A DNA stretch of 64,000 nucleotides from contig JAKSXM010000007.1 in assembly GCA_022575985.1 (NCBI GenBank), positions 3,412,501 through 3,476,500 of the forward strand. Direction: 5' to 3'. Origin of the DNA: Anagrus nilaparvatae. Taxonomy: Eukaryota; Arthropoda; Insecta; Hymenoptera; Mymaridae. Within the stretch, counting starts at the first letter, position 1. Every line of letters starts with the position of its first letter. The translations under genes were made by a program, and so were the position numbers. Below the pieces are notes generated by a model that did no database searches, had not been told where the DNA came from, and saw only the letters and a list, made by a program, of their open reading frames with translations. Shown piece after piece: positions 11,061-22,490 of the stretch.

Positions 11061-12206
11061 TGGTCAATAATTTAAAAATTGATTTTTTTTTTTAATTTTT
11101 GTATAAAAAACCTGCTTGAATGAGACGCGTTTTGGTACAACTGCAAGGTGGCAACCTACTTCGAGATATTGGGATTCATGATTAAACACATGCACGCGCG
11201 TCGGTGTAAGTAAGATGGCTACCCTAATGTATGAATTAACATTGTGCATATAGACCAAAAATTAATATTTTTAATAAAATGAATTAAAGGTTTAAAATTT
11301 TTACAAAAATAAAACAGTGTATATTAGAAATAGTATTGTATCTCTTCAGTATTAACAGAGGGCATCTGATGAAATCAACTGATAATTATAATTATCTTTA
11401 TGCTTTTTAGTCACTTGGTTTTTTTTTAATCTATACTACCAAAATTCTTGTCCATGTATTTACTATCAGTATAGTAAATTCATTTTCCAATAATAAAATC
11501 ACTCAGAAACAATAAATTAACTTCTATTTATATTTAGCAGCTTTTTAGGCTCTAGACAATTTATATTTTATAATAATGTAATCAGTTGATTAAAATATTT
11601 TTTCATTCAGGAAAAATTTACTATCCTGACAGTAAATAATTAAAAAAGAATGCTTTATTTTCAGTAGACTCCACTTGTAAATAAAATATTTAAATTAAAT
11701 TTGTTTAATTCAAAAATATTAATATTTAAAAGATTTTTAAAAATCTAATATAATGAAAAAACCTGATGACTTTTTTTTGAGTAATAAATGTTGTCTATTT
11801 TATTAACGTTTCAATTCCTCATAAGCAGCCTTTTCAAAATCTGCAATAATTTATAAAAATAAGTTATAGTTGACAATTATGTATATATTTTTAATACTAA
11901 AATTTAATTGGCCGCGCCTGCGCCTAATAAATTCCAATAATAATAATATAAGATGAAAATAATTCCTACAATTTTTTTATATAAAAACTTAATAAAAAAA
12001 AAAATATTATGAAAATGAGCAAGTTATTTTATCTAAAAACGAAAGCTCAGACCTCTAAAGCATAGATAAAAATAAATGTACTTTTGGTCCATGTAGATAA
12101 TTTTTTTATTATTAAATTTATGATAAATATCAAAGAAATCTATACGTTCTTATATGGTTGATTTTTTTTTAATTTTGTTCTCTTTTTTGCGCAGATCGTT
12201 CAAATA
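11061..12206 (+). promoter_or_regulatory. 5' region of IR-like gene 2
   Basis: Matches the region before gene 3 (about 48700-50034), for example 'taattggccgcgcctgcgcc' at about 11907 and its counterpart near 49425. A polypyrimidine tract and AG at 12193-12194 precede the ATG by 12 bases, as in the other copies, suggesting a 5' UTR intron. No coding exon is recognised in the remainder. Confidence 0.5.
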
Positions 12207-14063
12207 ATGAGGATAATCCGTTTAACTTGCATTTTACAACTTTTGGAAATTATTCAATCAAGTCCCATTAAAATCATAACAAACCAGATTCTAGAAGAAC
12301 TGAAGCCAGAACGAGTGACTTTATACTCTGATTTCAAAAATGGAAGTAATACCATTAACCATTGCAGCTATCAACTAATTTATGAGAATCTGCTGAACCA
12401 AGTTCCAACTGTTACAATTAATCTTAATCGACGTGTGCCATCCATGAAATGGGAAGATGGCGTTATTGATTTTCATAAAAATATTAGTTCTCCGTTGCAT
12501 ATAATTGTCTTATCGGAAGACAAAAAAGATAAATTATTGATGAAATTATATACTGCATTTGAATTAATATTAGATTCTTTATTTTACTTGACGGAAACTA
12601 AAATTGTTCTAATACTTAATCGTTATCAAAACTCATTTGATTTAATTGAAAAAATATTTTATATAACAAATCTATGCAATATAATCAATTTTGTTACATT
12701 AGAGTGCGCACCTCGAAAAGGTTTAAGAGTTATTAATCATAATTTTTTTCACGATACAACTGCGGTAGCAAAATATGAAACCAATGCAATAATTAAATAT
12801 TTTCCAAATAAATTCGATAAAATGGCTGGATATATCATGAGAACTGGAGTGTCAAAATATCTTTGGCCAGATTACTATAGGAATTATACTCGAAATTATT
12901 CTGGATTGATGAATATGTATTCATTGATACACATGTTAAAATCTTGGGAATATTTCATTGAAGCGCTTAATGTAACTGTCCAATTTATTCCTATAAATTA
13001 TAAGAGGGATTCGATTAGAGAATATAAACTTCAAGTTCGTATTTATACAGTTGTTCAAGTGGTTGAAAGAAATTTCTTTCTTGGTTATATTATAAAAACA
13101 GGAAAATTAATATTTCTGGTTCCGATAATTCAAGAAGAGAGTGTAAGCTTCATGAAGGATTTGTTAAAATTTTCACTTTTCTTTAGTGGAGTAATAATTT
13201 TGTTTGTTTTGTCTTTTCACTTTTTGAAATTTTCTATCAAAGAATGGTCAGTTTTTAAGCTTTACAGTTTCTTATTAGGGTTTGGAGTGGATATAAATTT
13301 TCGACGTAACTTAAAATCCAAAGTGATGTTCTTTACTCTGTTTGTCGCCTCCTTTTATTTTCTTTCCGAAATTGTTTCCGATTTAACGAATATAAAATTC
13401 GAAAATAAAGAAGTAGCTGTGGTTGAAACTTTCGAAGATATACTTGAAAAAAATATTACCGTTTTATTTGTTGAAACTGAAGCTTTATTACATCTTTTAA
13501 AAAAAGTTTTAACAGGAAAAGCCTTGAGGATTACTGAGATAGCTAAACCTTACTTGTTTGAAAAAGTTGTTGATGATGTCAATGTTATGATTACTTTTGA
13601 GAAAGATGCTGAATATCATTTGGATTGGATTAAACGTAATTTTGATGGAATAAAATATAAAGCAAGTGAGTTAGTTCTTTACCAAATGGACGAGATTTTT
13701 AGCTTTGATTTCAATTCTCCATTTAAAAGTAAGTTTGATAAAATTTATTTGAGAATATCTGAAGTCGGACTGGATTTAAAGTGGCGATCTGATTACGACC
13801 GTGCTAATAAAATTGACAACCAAATCAAGAATATTGATTTTGATGAGGATGGAGAAAGCGCTTTGCCTTTTGTTCTTTTTGCTGTAATGTTAGTGGGAAT
13901 CATTTTTTCTCTGCTTGCTTTATTTCTAGAATTGCTTTGGTTTTACTATTTGTCTAAGAGAGATTGGATAAAGAAACTGAAAAAAATTCTGATAAGTCAC
14001 AGGAAAATAAAGATTCGTAAAATTAAAGTTCAGCCTTGTAAAAAAAGTGTTTCAGAAGTTTGA
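12207..14063 (+). CDS. divergent ionotropic receptor (IR)-like chemoreceptor, copy 2
   Basis: 618 residues, intronless, with the same architecture as the copy at 3782: signal-peptide-like N-terminus, S1 lobe, M1 (about 320-342), pore stretch, M2 (about 370-393), S2 lobe, M3 (about 554-582) and a longer basic tail (KIKIRKIKV followed by QPCKK). The N-terminal 80 residues and the membrane core are almost identical to copies 1 and 3. Residues after LNVTVQFIP (about 262-300) and the S2 stretch after NITVLF (about 423-500) are very different. This is the pattern expected for receptors with diverging ligand specificity, but that is inference. A likely odorant or taste IR in the plasma membrane of sensory cells; ligand unknown. 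Confidence 0.85.
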   Translation: MRIIRLTCILQLLEIIQSSPIKIITNQILEELKPERVTLYSDFKNGSNTINHCSYQLIYENLLNQVPTVTINLNRRVPSMKWEDGVIDFHKNISSPLHIIVLSEDKKDKLLMKLYTAFELILDSLFYLTETKIVLILNRYQNSFDLIEKIFYITNLCNIINFVTLECAPRKGLRVINHNFFHDTTAVAKYETNAIIKYFPNKFDKMAGYIMRTGVSKYLWPDYYRNYTRNYSGLMNMYSLIHMLKSWEYFIEALNVTVQFIPINYKRDSIREYKLQVRIYTVVQVVERNFFLGYIIKTGKLIFLVPIIQEESVSFMKDLLKFSLFFSGVIILFVLSFHFLKFSIKEWSVFKLYSFLLGFGVDINFRRNLKSKVMFFTLFVASFYFLSEIVSDLTNIKFENKEVAVVETFEDILEKNITVLFVETEALLHLLKKVLTGKALRITEIAKPYLFEKVVDDVNVMITFEKDAEYHLDWIKRNFDGIKYKASELVLYQMDEIFSFDFNSPFKSKFDKIYLRISEVGLDLKWRSDYDRANKIDNQIKNIDFDEDGESALPFVLFAVMLVGIIFSLLALFLELLWFYYLSKRDWIKKLKKILISHRKIKIRKIKVQPCKKSVSEV

Positions 14064-14284
14064 TAAAATTATTTTATTATGCAGTTTTAGTTTTCTGAAG
14101 ATACTGGACTTTTGTATTTAATAGCTATTTTTTAAATAAGGGAGAAAATATTGGTTTTGACTTTGCGAGTGCAGACAGCATGCAAAAGTCGAAATCCATA
14201 TTTTGTCCCGTGATTTAAAACATAGTTAATTTACATATAATGGGAAAAAAGCCCTCTCCCTAGGGTAGAAAATAGGCTATTTTG
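14064..14284 (+). other. 3' flank of IR gene 2
   Basis: Homologous to the 3' flank of gene 1 (5627-5840). No coding signal. Confidence 0.5.
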
Positions 14285-14934
14285 CCCACCCACGTGAAAG
14301 GATTAAGCTTAATTTTGGGTAAGCTTACTGGATTAAGCTTACTGGATTAAGCTTACTGGGGTCTGATGATGAACAGGATATGCGAATTTATAGAGTTGCA
14401 TATCAATATACAGCATAGCCAAAAATATTCAGAAACAGAAATAACCTCAAAATCAATATCCACTATTTATTTTCTTATGTGGAAAATTGTTTTAAAATTT
14501 ATTTGTTTTTATTGTCAATAACATTTTTGATTAATTTCCCTATTTATTATAATCTTTTTAACTCAATTTCAGTAAATATTTGGAGAAAAAATTAAAAATA
14601 TAAATACGCAAAAATTTGTATAGAAATAGGATATATCTGGATATATCTGGATATATCCTACATGTTTATGTATAACCTCTGCATACATATCCTATAGACT
14701 TGCATATCGTCTGTTCATCATAAGACCCATGAAGTAAGCTTACAGACTAACCTTAAAAAGCTTAATTTTAAAAATTAAGTCTTTTTAGGTTAGTTTCTAG
14801 ACTTAATTTTAAAAATTAAGACTTTTTAGGTTAGTCCGTAAGCTTACTTAAGTTAGCTTAATCCAGTAAGCTTACTCCAGTAAGCTTACTTCAGTAAGCT
14901 TATCCAAAATTAAGCTTAATCTTTTTACGTGGGC
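14285..14934. mobile_element. 0.65-kb foldback element with AAGCTTA direct repeats
   Basis: The inverted ends read CCCACGTGAAAGGATTAAGC on the left and its near-complement, ending ttttacgtggg, on the right. Next to each end stand three or more direct copies of a ggattaagcttact-type 14-mer. A central gatatatctg triplet lies at about 14629-14660. Unit 3 (52185-52230) reads straight through the equivalent position, so this is an insertion in unit 2. Confidence 0.7.
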
Positions 14935-15024
14935 AAATATGTAAAATAATGAAATTGTAATCTTTTTGTTTATTAGTATTTTATGCTTACAATGCTAATT
15001 AATGTTTTTTATAAAATTATGTTG

Positions 15025-15154
15025 TTTAATTATTGTAATTACTTTCTATTTAAAAATAAGTTTGCTAAGATTGATTTGAGAATATGGACATAAAGTGGCG
15101 ATTCGATTACGATTACGTTAATAAAATTGATAAGCGAGTCGAATTACACGATCT
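15025..15154 (+). pseudogene. truncated IR-like 3' end, copy b, left part
   Basis: About 15045-15154 matches the S2 end of the receptors (phenylalanine-alanine-lysine, LRI, LKWR.DYD and NKI stretches can be traced) and the relic after gene 1. It breaks off at 15154 after 'cgatct'. The next bases of the same relic appear at about 38778, 23.6 kb away. Confidence 0.8.
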
Positions 15155-15853
15155 GCCCGAGAGAAAATCAATCATTTATCGCCATATATGACCATACACG
15201 GTTCTCTTGAAGACAAAGTAGGGTTTTCAAAAAACCTGAGCATAGGGCATATTTCGTAGATACATATATATCTCAAAAATACTAACCGGAAAATCGGATC
15301 TGCTCATTTTTTTGAAATACCGCCGTTTTAAAAATTTACTGAAAATCAGTATTTTGCAATATTTTGAAAAATTAAATAAAATTATTTAATTGGTTAAAAA
15401 ACCATTGTATTAATTTTTTTTTTATTTTAACCATAGTAAATGTAAAAATATACTTTTAATTTGATATTTTAAAAGTTTACATGAGTGTATATGACTATTT
15501 CCACGTTAAATTTGTATTTTTATATAAAGACTAAAAAATAAATTTTTGAATTCTTATTCATTTTTTATTATAATTTCAGCAATATTTAGCCCTCACATCT
15601 GCATAAAATAGTTATTTACACGTCAATTTAATTTATGGTTTTGTGCTACTTTTTTATATATATGGCCTTTTCCACGTTAAAGTAAAAAAAAATATTAATT
15701 TTTTTAAAATTTTTATTAATTTATTGGAAAGAAAATGCAACTTCTTTGCAGTATATTAGATTATTATATTAAATATATTATTTTGCAAATTCGTGTAAGA
15801 ATGGATATATTATAATAATGGTCTGATACATATAACTTTGTATAATTGTATAA

Positions 15854-16342
15854 AAATGTATAAAATACCAAATAGATATCTTGCAAGGTTTCGTAAATCA
15901 TCTGTTTTGGAAAGGATTAGTTCCCTTATTAGGAAGAGAAAAGGCATTTTTGTGGCCTAAAAAACAAAATATATCATCAAAAAGTTATCAAGAGGAAATT
16001 TTCGAAGGAAACGCTTGCCGGAAACTTTTGCAAGAAGCAGATAGTCTAAATGATCCTAAAATTTATGAAGAAGTTGGTTTTTTTAGAATACTTCCATTTA
16101 TTTCAACTTTTAAGGCTATGAATAAGCTTGTAACTAATTCTTTTTCTGTAAGGAAACCAGGTGAAGGGTTAGATAATATTATTGTCAATATTAGGAATTC
16201 TTTTTTGAGTACAGGAGTATCAGAAAGCTTAAAAATTTATATTGCAACAAGACATTTTAAACAATGTCTAAATTTTTTGTCTGGAGATGAAAGATTCAAC
16301 AAACAAAACATTTTTTTTATATTTAGTAGGAATCACCTATAA
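15854..16342 (+). pseudogene. protein-coding fragment inside foldback element, unidentified
   Basis: An open frame of about 163 codons with no upstream ATG; the first possible start would be TTG at 15881, and the frame stays open to a stop at 15851-15853. Base and amino-acid use look coding, unlike the surroundings. It contains an AFLWPKK motif followed by a FEGNACRKLL stretch and then 'KIYIATRHFKQCLNF'. The order of these motifs (aromatic-Pro-Lys, FEGN.CRKLL, then Lys-x-x-Ile-x-x-x-His) reminds me of a segment found in transposon-associated proteins of invertebrates, but I cannot name the family with confidence. It is probably an internal or last exon or a truncated copy of the element's protein. 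It was not recognised as cellular. Confidence 0.45.
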
Positions 16343-16619
16343 ATCCTACTATTAAGCCTATAAAATTTGATATAATATAATTTCTTTAAAAAATAACAAA
16401 AATTAAATTAAAATCTTCCATTTTTACTTTAAATTGTATTAAATATTAAACTAATGCGTATAAGACCATATATATCCATACTTACATGAATTAGCCTACT
16501 ACATATACTGTTCAGATTTTACATTTCATTTTTTTTTTTCAATAATTAATAAAAATTAAAACAAAAGAATATTTTGAATTTACTATAAAATACTAAATTA
16601 ACGTGGACGAGGGGCTACC
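16343..16619. other. AT-rich interior of the foldback element
   Basis: Nothing recognised beyond AT-rich sequence after the stop of the fragment. Confidence 0.4.
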
Positions 16620-16951
16620 GTCTTGGAAATCGCGAATTTGATTTTAAAAAATTTTTGTTGATTTTTTTCTGATTTTGGCTTGTTTGTACCTTAATCATGA
16701 ATTTTTACTAATTAAGATGTTTTATTTCCGTCTTGTAATGATTTTTCGTGATTTTTTGTGATTTTTTTCGTGATTTTTCGCGATTTTTTGCGTTTTTAGC
16801 CTTATAAGTCACCCTAGACCTCAAAAATCTATTTTTTACTATTCAATATAATATTTAGCGATGTTTAGCAAAAAAAAATCACAAAAAATAATGAAAAATC
16901 AAAAAAAATCAAAAAAAATCAAATTTGTGATTTCCAAGACGATAGCCCCTT
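16620..16951. mobile_element. 0.33-kb nested foldback MITE
   Basis: AGGGGCTACCGTCTTGGAAAT on the left is complementary to 'tttccaagacgatagcccct' on the right. The interior carries short direct repeats of 'gattttt(c/t)g(c/t)' on one side and 'aaaaaatcaaaa' on the other. It sits between two halves of host sequence containing 'aacgtgg'. Confidence 0.65.
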
Positions 16952-17214
16952 GAACGTGGAAAAGGCCATATATATAAAAAAGTAGCACAAAACCATAAAT
17001 TAAATTGACGTGTGAATAACTATTTTATGAATATGTAAGGGCTTAATATTGCTGAAATTATAATAAAAAATGAATAAGAATTCAAAAATTTATTTTTTAG
17101 TCTTTATATAAAAATACAAATTTAACGTGGAAATAGTCATATACACTCATGTAAACTTTGAAAATATCAATTTTAAAGTATATTTTTACATTTACTATGG
17201 TTAAAAAAAAAAAA

Positions 17215-18778
17215 AACGCTGCCAAGTGATTGGCACTATGGTTCCTCATTAACAATAGCAAAATATTTATAATGGTCTATTTTATCTAATAAAAATTATA
17301 ATTTGAGATATCAGTATTTCATAAAAAAAAAGTTAAATACCGTATTTTATAAGAAAAAAAATGTTGCTGTGATTTAATGTTTTTTATTTAACAAATTTTT
17401 AGAAAAAAATTTTCAATAAACTAGGTATTACACTTAAAAAAAAAACAATATTACAGATTTTTTAATTTTTATGTTTTATTAATATTGAGAAAAAAATTTT
17501 GAAAAAATTCGGTATCAGATCCAAAAAATTACTATGAATAAGTTTTCTAAAACTATTACTCTCATAGAAATTAATTAGGTACTACGTCCGAACAAAAAAA
17601 AAATTTGGTATTCTTTGTATTTTTTTGTGAAAAAAATTTTGGGAAAAAAATTTTCAAAAAATTAATTATCAGATTTGAGATATCGAGTAAAAACCATACT
17701 TTCAAATATAAGTACTTTTATGGAAATAAATGAGATATTACACCTAAATTAAAAAAAAAAAAAGTATTTTGAAATCTCTTGATGAAAAAATTTTTGAAAA
17801 AAAAATTAGATCTTAATTCCATAATGGTTGTTAAATACCACCGATTGCAAAATTTTCAAATATTAGTACTTTCATGGAATTAAAGGAAGTATTACACTAA
17901 AAAAAAAAAAAATATTACAGATTTTTTAATTTTTTTGATTTTTTAATTTTGAGAAAAAAATTTTGGAAAAAATTAAGTTTCAGGTCCAAAAAATTACTAT
18001 AAACGATATTTCTAAAACTAGTACTCTCATAGAAATCAATTAGGTACTACATCCAAAAATAAAAAAAAATTAAGTTTTTTTTGTATTTTTTTGTGAAAAA
18101 AATTTTGAGAAAAAAATTTTCAAAAAATTAGTTATCAGATTCGAGATATCGAGTAAAAATCGTACTTTCAAATATAAGTACTTTCATGGAAATAAATTAG
18201 GTATTACATACAAATTAAAAAAAAAAAAAAATAGTTTGAGATTTTTTGATGAAAAAATTTTGGAAAAAAAAATTAGGTCTTAATTCCATAATGGTTGTGA
18301 AATATCACCGGTTACAATATTTTCAGATATTCGTACTTTCATAGAAAAAAATTAAGTATTACGTCCTAAAAAAAAAAAATTTTGGCATTTTTTGTATTTT
18401 TTGGCAACAAAAATTTTGAGAAAAAAATTTAAAAAAAATTAAGTATCAGATCCAAAAAAATGCTATAAACGATATTTCTAAAACTAGTACTTCCACAGAA
18501 ATAAATTAAGTACTGCGTCCGTAAAGAAAAAAAAAATTGGTATTTTTTGTATTTTTTTATGAAAAAAATTTTGGGAAAAAAATTTTCAAAAAATTAGTTA
18601 TCAGATTCGAGATATCGAGTAAAAATCGTACTTTCAAATATAGGTACTTTCGTGGAAATAAATGAGGTATTACATCCAAATTAAAAAAAAAAAAAAGTAG
18701 TTTGAGATTTTTTGATGAAAAAATTTTTGAAAAAAAAATTAGGTCTTAATTCCATAATGGTTGTGAAATTTCACCGGT

Positions 18779-18842
<64 letters not shown>

Positions 18843-18957
18843 TACTTTTTTTAAAAACCGGTTTTTTAGCTTCCTGAGGTCCCAAAACGTGCTTATATGC
18901 CAAAAAATCAAAAATCAAAATTTCATCTATCACAAAGGTTCCTCTATGAGGAACCAA
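17215..18957 (+). mobile_element. HINE/Helentron-like element, copy A, built of ~156-bp monomers
   Basis: Bounded on the left by the hairpin GCCAAGTGATTGGC followed by GGTTCCTCAT, and on the right by the hairpin GGTTCCTC-TA-TGAGGAACC. Between them lie about eight head-to-tail monomers: the landmark 'tactttcatggaaataaa.taggtattac' recurs near 17563, 17716, 17869, 18025, 18182, 18338, 18491 and 18648, a spacing of 153-157 bp. A (CA)n microsatellite occupies about 18787-18838. It is inserted in an A run of the right arm of the 15155-19282 element, and the left arm (about 15405-15440) shows the empty site. No coding capacity: open frames through the CA run are spurious. Subterminal repeats, a terminal hairpin, a microsatellite and the lack of a long target duplication recall Helentron-associated elements, which is inference. 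Confidence 0.7.
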
Positions 18958-19282
18958 AAATTAATACAATGGATTTTTAACCAATTAAATAATTTTATTT
19001 AATTTTTCAAAATAATGCAAAATATTGATTTTCAGTAAATTTTTAAAACGGCGGTATTTGAAAAAAAATGAGCAGATCCGATTTTCCGGTTGGTATTTTT
19101 GAGATATATATGTATTCACGAAATATGCCCTATGCTCAGTTTTTTGCGTCATTTTTGAAAACCCTACCTTGTCTTCAAGAGAACCGTGCATATGTATGAA
19201 ATTTATACGTTGCCATGCATGACCATATATCGGCATACATGGGGATGTATCATTATAAATTGATTATTTCTCTGTATGATTG

Positions 19283-19776
19283 TGTATAATCAAGCATTTT
19301 CATACATGGTCATGTATGGTCATGTATGGTCATGGATAAGGAAAAAGATTAAATTTTTTTTTTCAATATATCCATGCATACCCATGTATGAGCATGCATC
19401 GGAACACATTTTCATTTACAAGTGAAAAGAAAAGGCAAAATTGATAATAAGCATATGCATAAAATTATAAAAATGATATGTACAGATCAAATGGAGTCTG
19501 AGTACCCAGATTTGATCAGGTATGGATTTTGGCATAATTTGGTCATATCTTCTTATATCTAAACATATACATTTTTCAAAAAAATAAAAAAAAAAAAAAT
19601 AGCTGGCACATGAATCGAACCCGAATTTTCAGATTTCTAGATCTCTAACGTTACCGCTAGACCACCACGGCTTCGTTGTTAGTATTACATTATTTTTGTA
19701 TAGGTACAACATATTATTTTTTATTTACACCAAGTTAAATAAATAAATTATGCATAAATTTTTTGGTATTCAAATA
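19283..19776. repeat. catacatggtcatgtatgg-rich sequence and SINE-like body
   Basis: Repeats of 'catgtatggt' at about 19300-19340, then AT-rich sequence with 'ttggcataatttggtcat', a piece resembling 32380-32500. It leads into the tRNA-like sequence at 19604-19673 on the other strand. No gene. Confidence 0.4.
19604..19673 (-). repeat. tRNA-derived (SINE-like) sequence
   Basis: Read on the minus strand it starts GCCGTGGTGGTCTAGCGG (A-box-like TGGTCTAGCGG) and later has GGTTCGATTCA (B-box). A T run, a possible Pol III terminator, follows immediately. The acceptor and T stems do not pair well, so I call it tRNA-derived rather than a functional tRNA. Confidence 0.5.
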
Positions 19777-21366
19777 CACGGAGAGGGCGCGGCACTTTAA
19801 TTTTAGGGTTATAAACAAACTGTAAAATTAAGTGTTATCATATGAGTCCTAAATAAGAGTGTAAAAATGCACCTGATTTTCGGGTGCATTTTTATTAACA
19901 AAAATAACACTAGAATCGTCGCGCTTAGAAATAAAATATTATATTGGTTATGACTGTGCGTATATAAATTTATTTTTTAATTTAATAATTAATTATTATT
20001 ATTAATATAATAATAATAATATAAATATTAATAAATAAAAAAATTAAATTAATTCATTTAAATATTAATAAGTATTATTAATTTATATATAAAACAGAAC
20101 TTCTTAAAAAAAAAATCTAAAAAAAATATCTAACAGTAAAAAAAATTATTCCATTTGGTCAATAAATTCAAAAAATATTCTATAAAGTAAAAAAAAAATG
20201 ATAATCCTGTCAAATAATTTGGTATATTTAATGATTAGAAGATGAAAAATATTTCTGCATTCTATAAAAATATTTGAATAATTATTTCAGATTCCCTTAA
20301 TATTTTTATAGTAATCTATATTTTTTATTTTTTAACGTTTAAAAAAATTTATGAATTGATTAAGAATTGAAAATTTTAAAATAATTAAAAGAAAAGTTTT
20401 TTTTAATGCAATTTTAATTAAAATTATAGTGTTAATAAAAAATAATATTGAAAAAAATTTTTTTATATGAGTATATATTTTAAAAGTGCTACTTAACTTG
20501 AGCCTGAAATCGTAATTTTTTTTTTTTTGAGGGCTCATCGATATGACCCGTGTTTTCAGGTAGTTTGAACCTTCAGAAAACCGAAAAAAATCGTGAACAA
20601 GAAATCGGCGATAGGTGCCAAAAAGATTTTTTCACTTTTATGTCAAGCCGTGTTTTTCGTATCTGAGCTACCCCAAATTTTTAAAATAACTTTTTAGGTA
20701 AATAACATTTTAAAAAATAAATAAGAAAATCTGATTGCCAGGGAAAAACCACTCCAGAAGAAAAAAAAACTTATCTTTTTACGATGAAATTTAGTCAAGT
20801 TATCGTCAATTTAAGATTTTACTTAAATTTGTTCTTAAAAAAGATTGAAATTTTATTGAAAAAAGCCTGTTTCTGAACTTTAAAAATGCATTACTCGCTT
20901 GATTTTCATCGTAAAATTTTTTTTTTATCGATTAATTTTTCCCTGAGTATTTCTTTAAGAAATAATCATTTTTATGTACCAAATTTCAATTTTTAGGTCA
21001 AAAACTGTGTTAAGTAAATTTTGCTACTGACAGTTTTCAAAGGCATTTAAATGAATATTTAAATGAATGAATTTAAATGACTATTTAAATGAATGAATTT
21101 AATTTTTTGACTTAAAATATTTATATTATTATTATTATTAATAATAATTATTAATTATTAAATTAAAAAATAAATTTATATACGCGCAGTTATAACCAAT
21201 ATAATATTTTATTTCTAAGCGCGACGATTCTAGTGTTATTTTTGTTAATAAAAATGCACCCGAAAATCAGGTGCATTTTTACACTCTTATTTAGGACTCA
21301 TATGATAACACTTAATTTTACAGTTTGTTTATAACCCTAAAATTAGAGTGCCGCGCCCTCTCCGTG
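19777..21366. mobile_element. 1.59-kb TA-flanked element with ~245-bp terminal inverted repeats
   Basis: The ends CACGGAGAGGGCGCGGCAC and its complement GTGCCGCGCCCTCTCCGTG stand next to TA on both sides (19775-19776, 21367-21368). The inverted repeats run about 19777-20025 and 21118-21366 and are nearly identical by eye. Each contains an inner hairpin (aaaatgcacc / ggtgcatttt). The interior has no transposase frame. This is a non-autonomous DNA transposon, probably of the Tc1/mariner type given the TA duplication. Confidence 0.8.
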
Positions 21367-21774
21367 TACTTAATAATTAAATGAAATGAAATTACGAAAA
21401 TTCTATTTCATTTTCTAATTTCAATTTTTGCTTACTTTAATAATATTGAATTTACATATTAATAATATTGAACTATTTCTGATAATTATTAAAACTTATT
21501 TATAAAAATTTCAAGTAACTCTTTTAGAAAAATAATTGAAAAATTATCCGTAATTTAATATCTTTACAATGAATTTACAGATACTATAACTGTTCGTAAG
21601 AAAAAATTTATAAGAATCCATGTTCAGTATACTGGAAAATTATTATAAAAATTATTTATAATTTAAAATAAGTTACAAAAATAATGACTAATTCCCCTTT
21701 TTGAATCCAAAATTATTTCTCGAAATTTCAAATAAAAATCTTTTGTAGAAAAAAGTTATGAATAGTTCAGTATC

Positions 21775-22080
21775 TAAAAAGTTAAATTTCATCCCTGCGG
21801 ACAGGTATTTTTGAGATTAAAAGTTCCGAAGTGAATTCTAAAACTATAAAACTTAGAAAAATAATTTTTATTTACTCTTTTTGTAGTCAACTATTAGAAT
21901 TATTTCTCAAAATTAGAAGTCAAAATATTATTTAGAAAAAAGTTATGTATAGTTCAATATCTTAAAAGTTAAATTTCATCCCTGCGGACAGGTATTTTTG
22001 AGATTAAAAGTTCAGAAGTGAATTCTAAAACTATAAAACTTAGAAAAATAATTTTTATTTACTCTTTTTGTAGCCATCAG
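21775..22080 (+). repeat. two direct copies of a ~184-bp repeat
   Basis: 'catccctgcggacaggtatt' occurs at about 21790 and again about 184 bases later, each followed by the same 100 bases. An inverted partial copy lies at about 22240-22340, and inverted copies lie in the other palindrome arm (31570-31850). Confidence 0.65.
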
Positions 22081-22344
22081 TTAGAAATATTTCAAATAAT
22101 GCCAATTCTTTAACTCAACTAGAAAAAAAATATTTCTAGTTTAGAATCTTTCATTATTTAAGTTTTCATCGAGAAATAAAAAATTGAATTACAAAGATAT
22201 ACTAAACAAGGAATTTTTGACATCTTCAGAAATAGTTCTAATTGATGGCTATAAAAAGAGTAAATAAGAATTATTTTTCTAAGTATTTTAGTTTTATAAT
22301 TCACTTCTGAACATTTAATCTTAAAAATAGCTGTCCGACCCAAG

Positions 22345-22490
22345 CAAAAAAAATCATATGATTAATCATATAATTTATCATATAAATAATCATATGAATA
22401 ATCATATAATTAATGATATGATTAATTGATCCCAATGATCATATAAATAATTATATGATTAATTATATGATTTTTCAAAATCAGCTAATT
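22345..22490. repeat. array of atcatatgattaatcatat-type palindromic units
   Basis: About 145 bp made of short, mutually complementary ATATGATTA words. The mirror array is at about 31424-31550 in the other arm. Such a stretch can fold on itself. Confidence 0.6.

Larger units (their letters stand above)
15155..19282. mobile_element. 4.1-kb foldback element with long terminal inverted repeats
   Basis: The left arm 15155-15700 is complementary to 18959-19282 plus 16955-17214; the right arm is interrupted by the HINE-like copy at 17215-18957. Landmarks shared by both arms are 'gtcttcaagagaaccgtg', 'catagggcatatttcg', 'gactatttccacgttaaat' and 'agtagcacaaaaccataaat'. The centre carries the protein-coding fragment 15854-16342 and a nested MITE. 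If the fragment belongs to the element's own protein, this could be the decayed remains of an autonomous transposon. Confidence 0.7.

Noticed and set aside
17215..18957. Regularly spaced repeats considered as a CRISPR array
   Set aside because: Monomers are contiguous ~156-bp units without unique spacers, in a eukaryotic context with no cas genes.
18712..19002. Open frames with His-Thr or Cys-Val repeats (also 26572-26813, 34512-34817, 37272-37590)
   Set aside because: They are translations of CA/TG and CATA microsatellites inside HINE-like elements.
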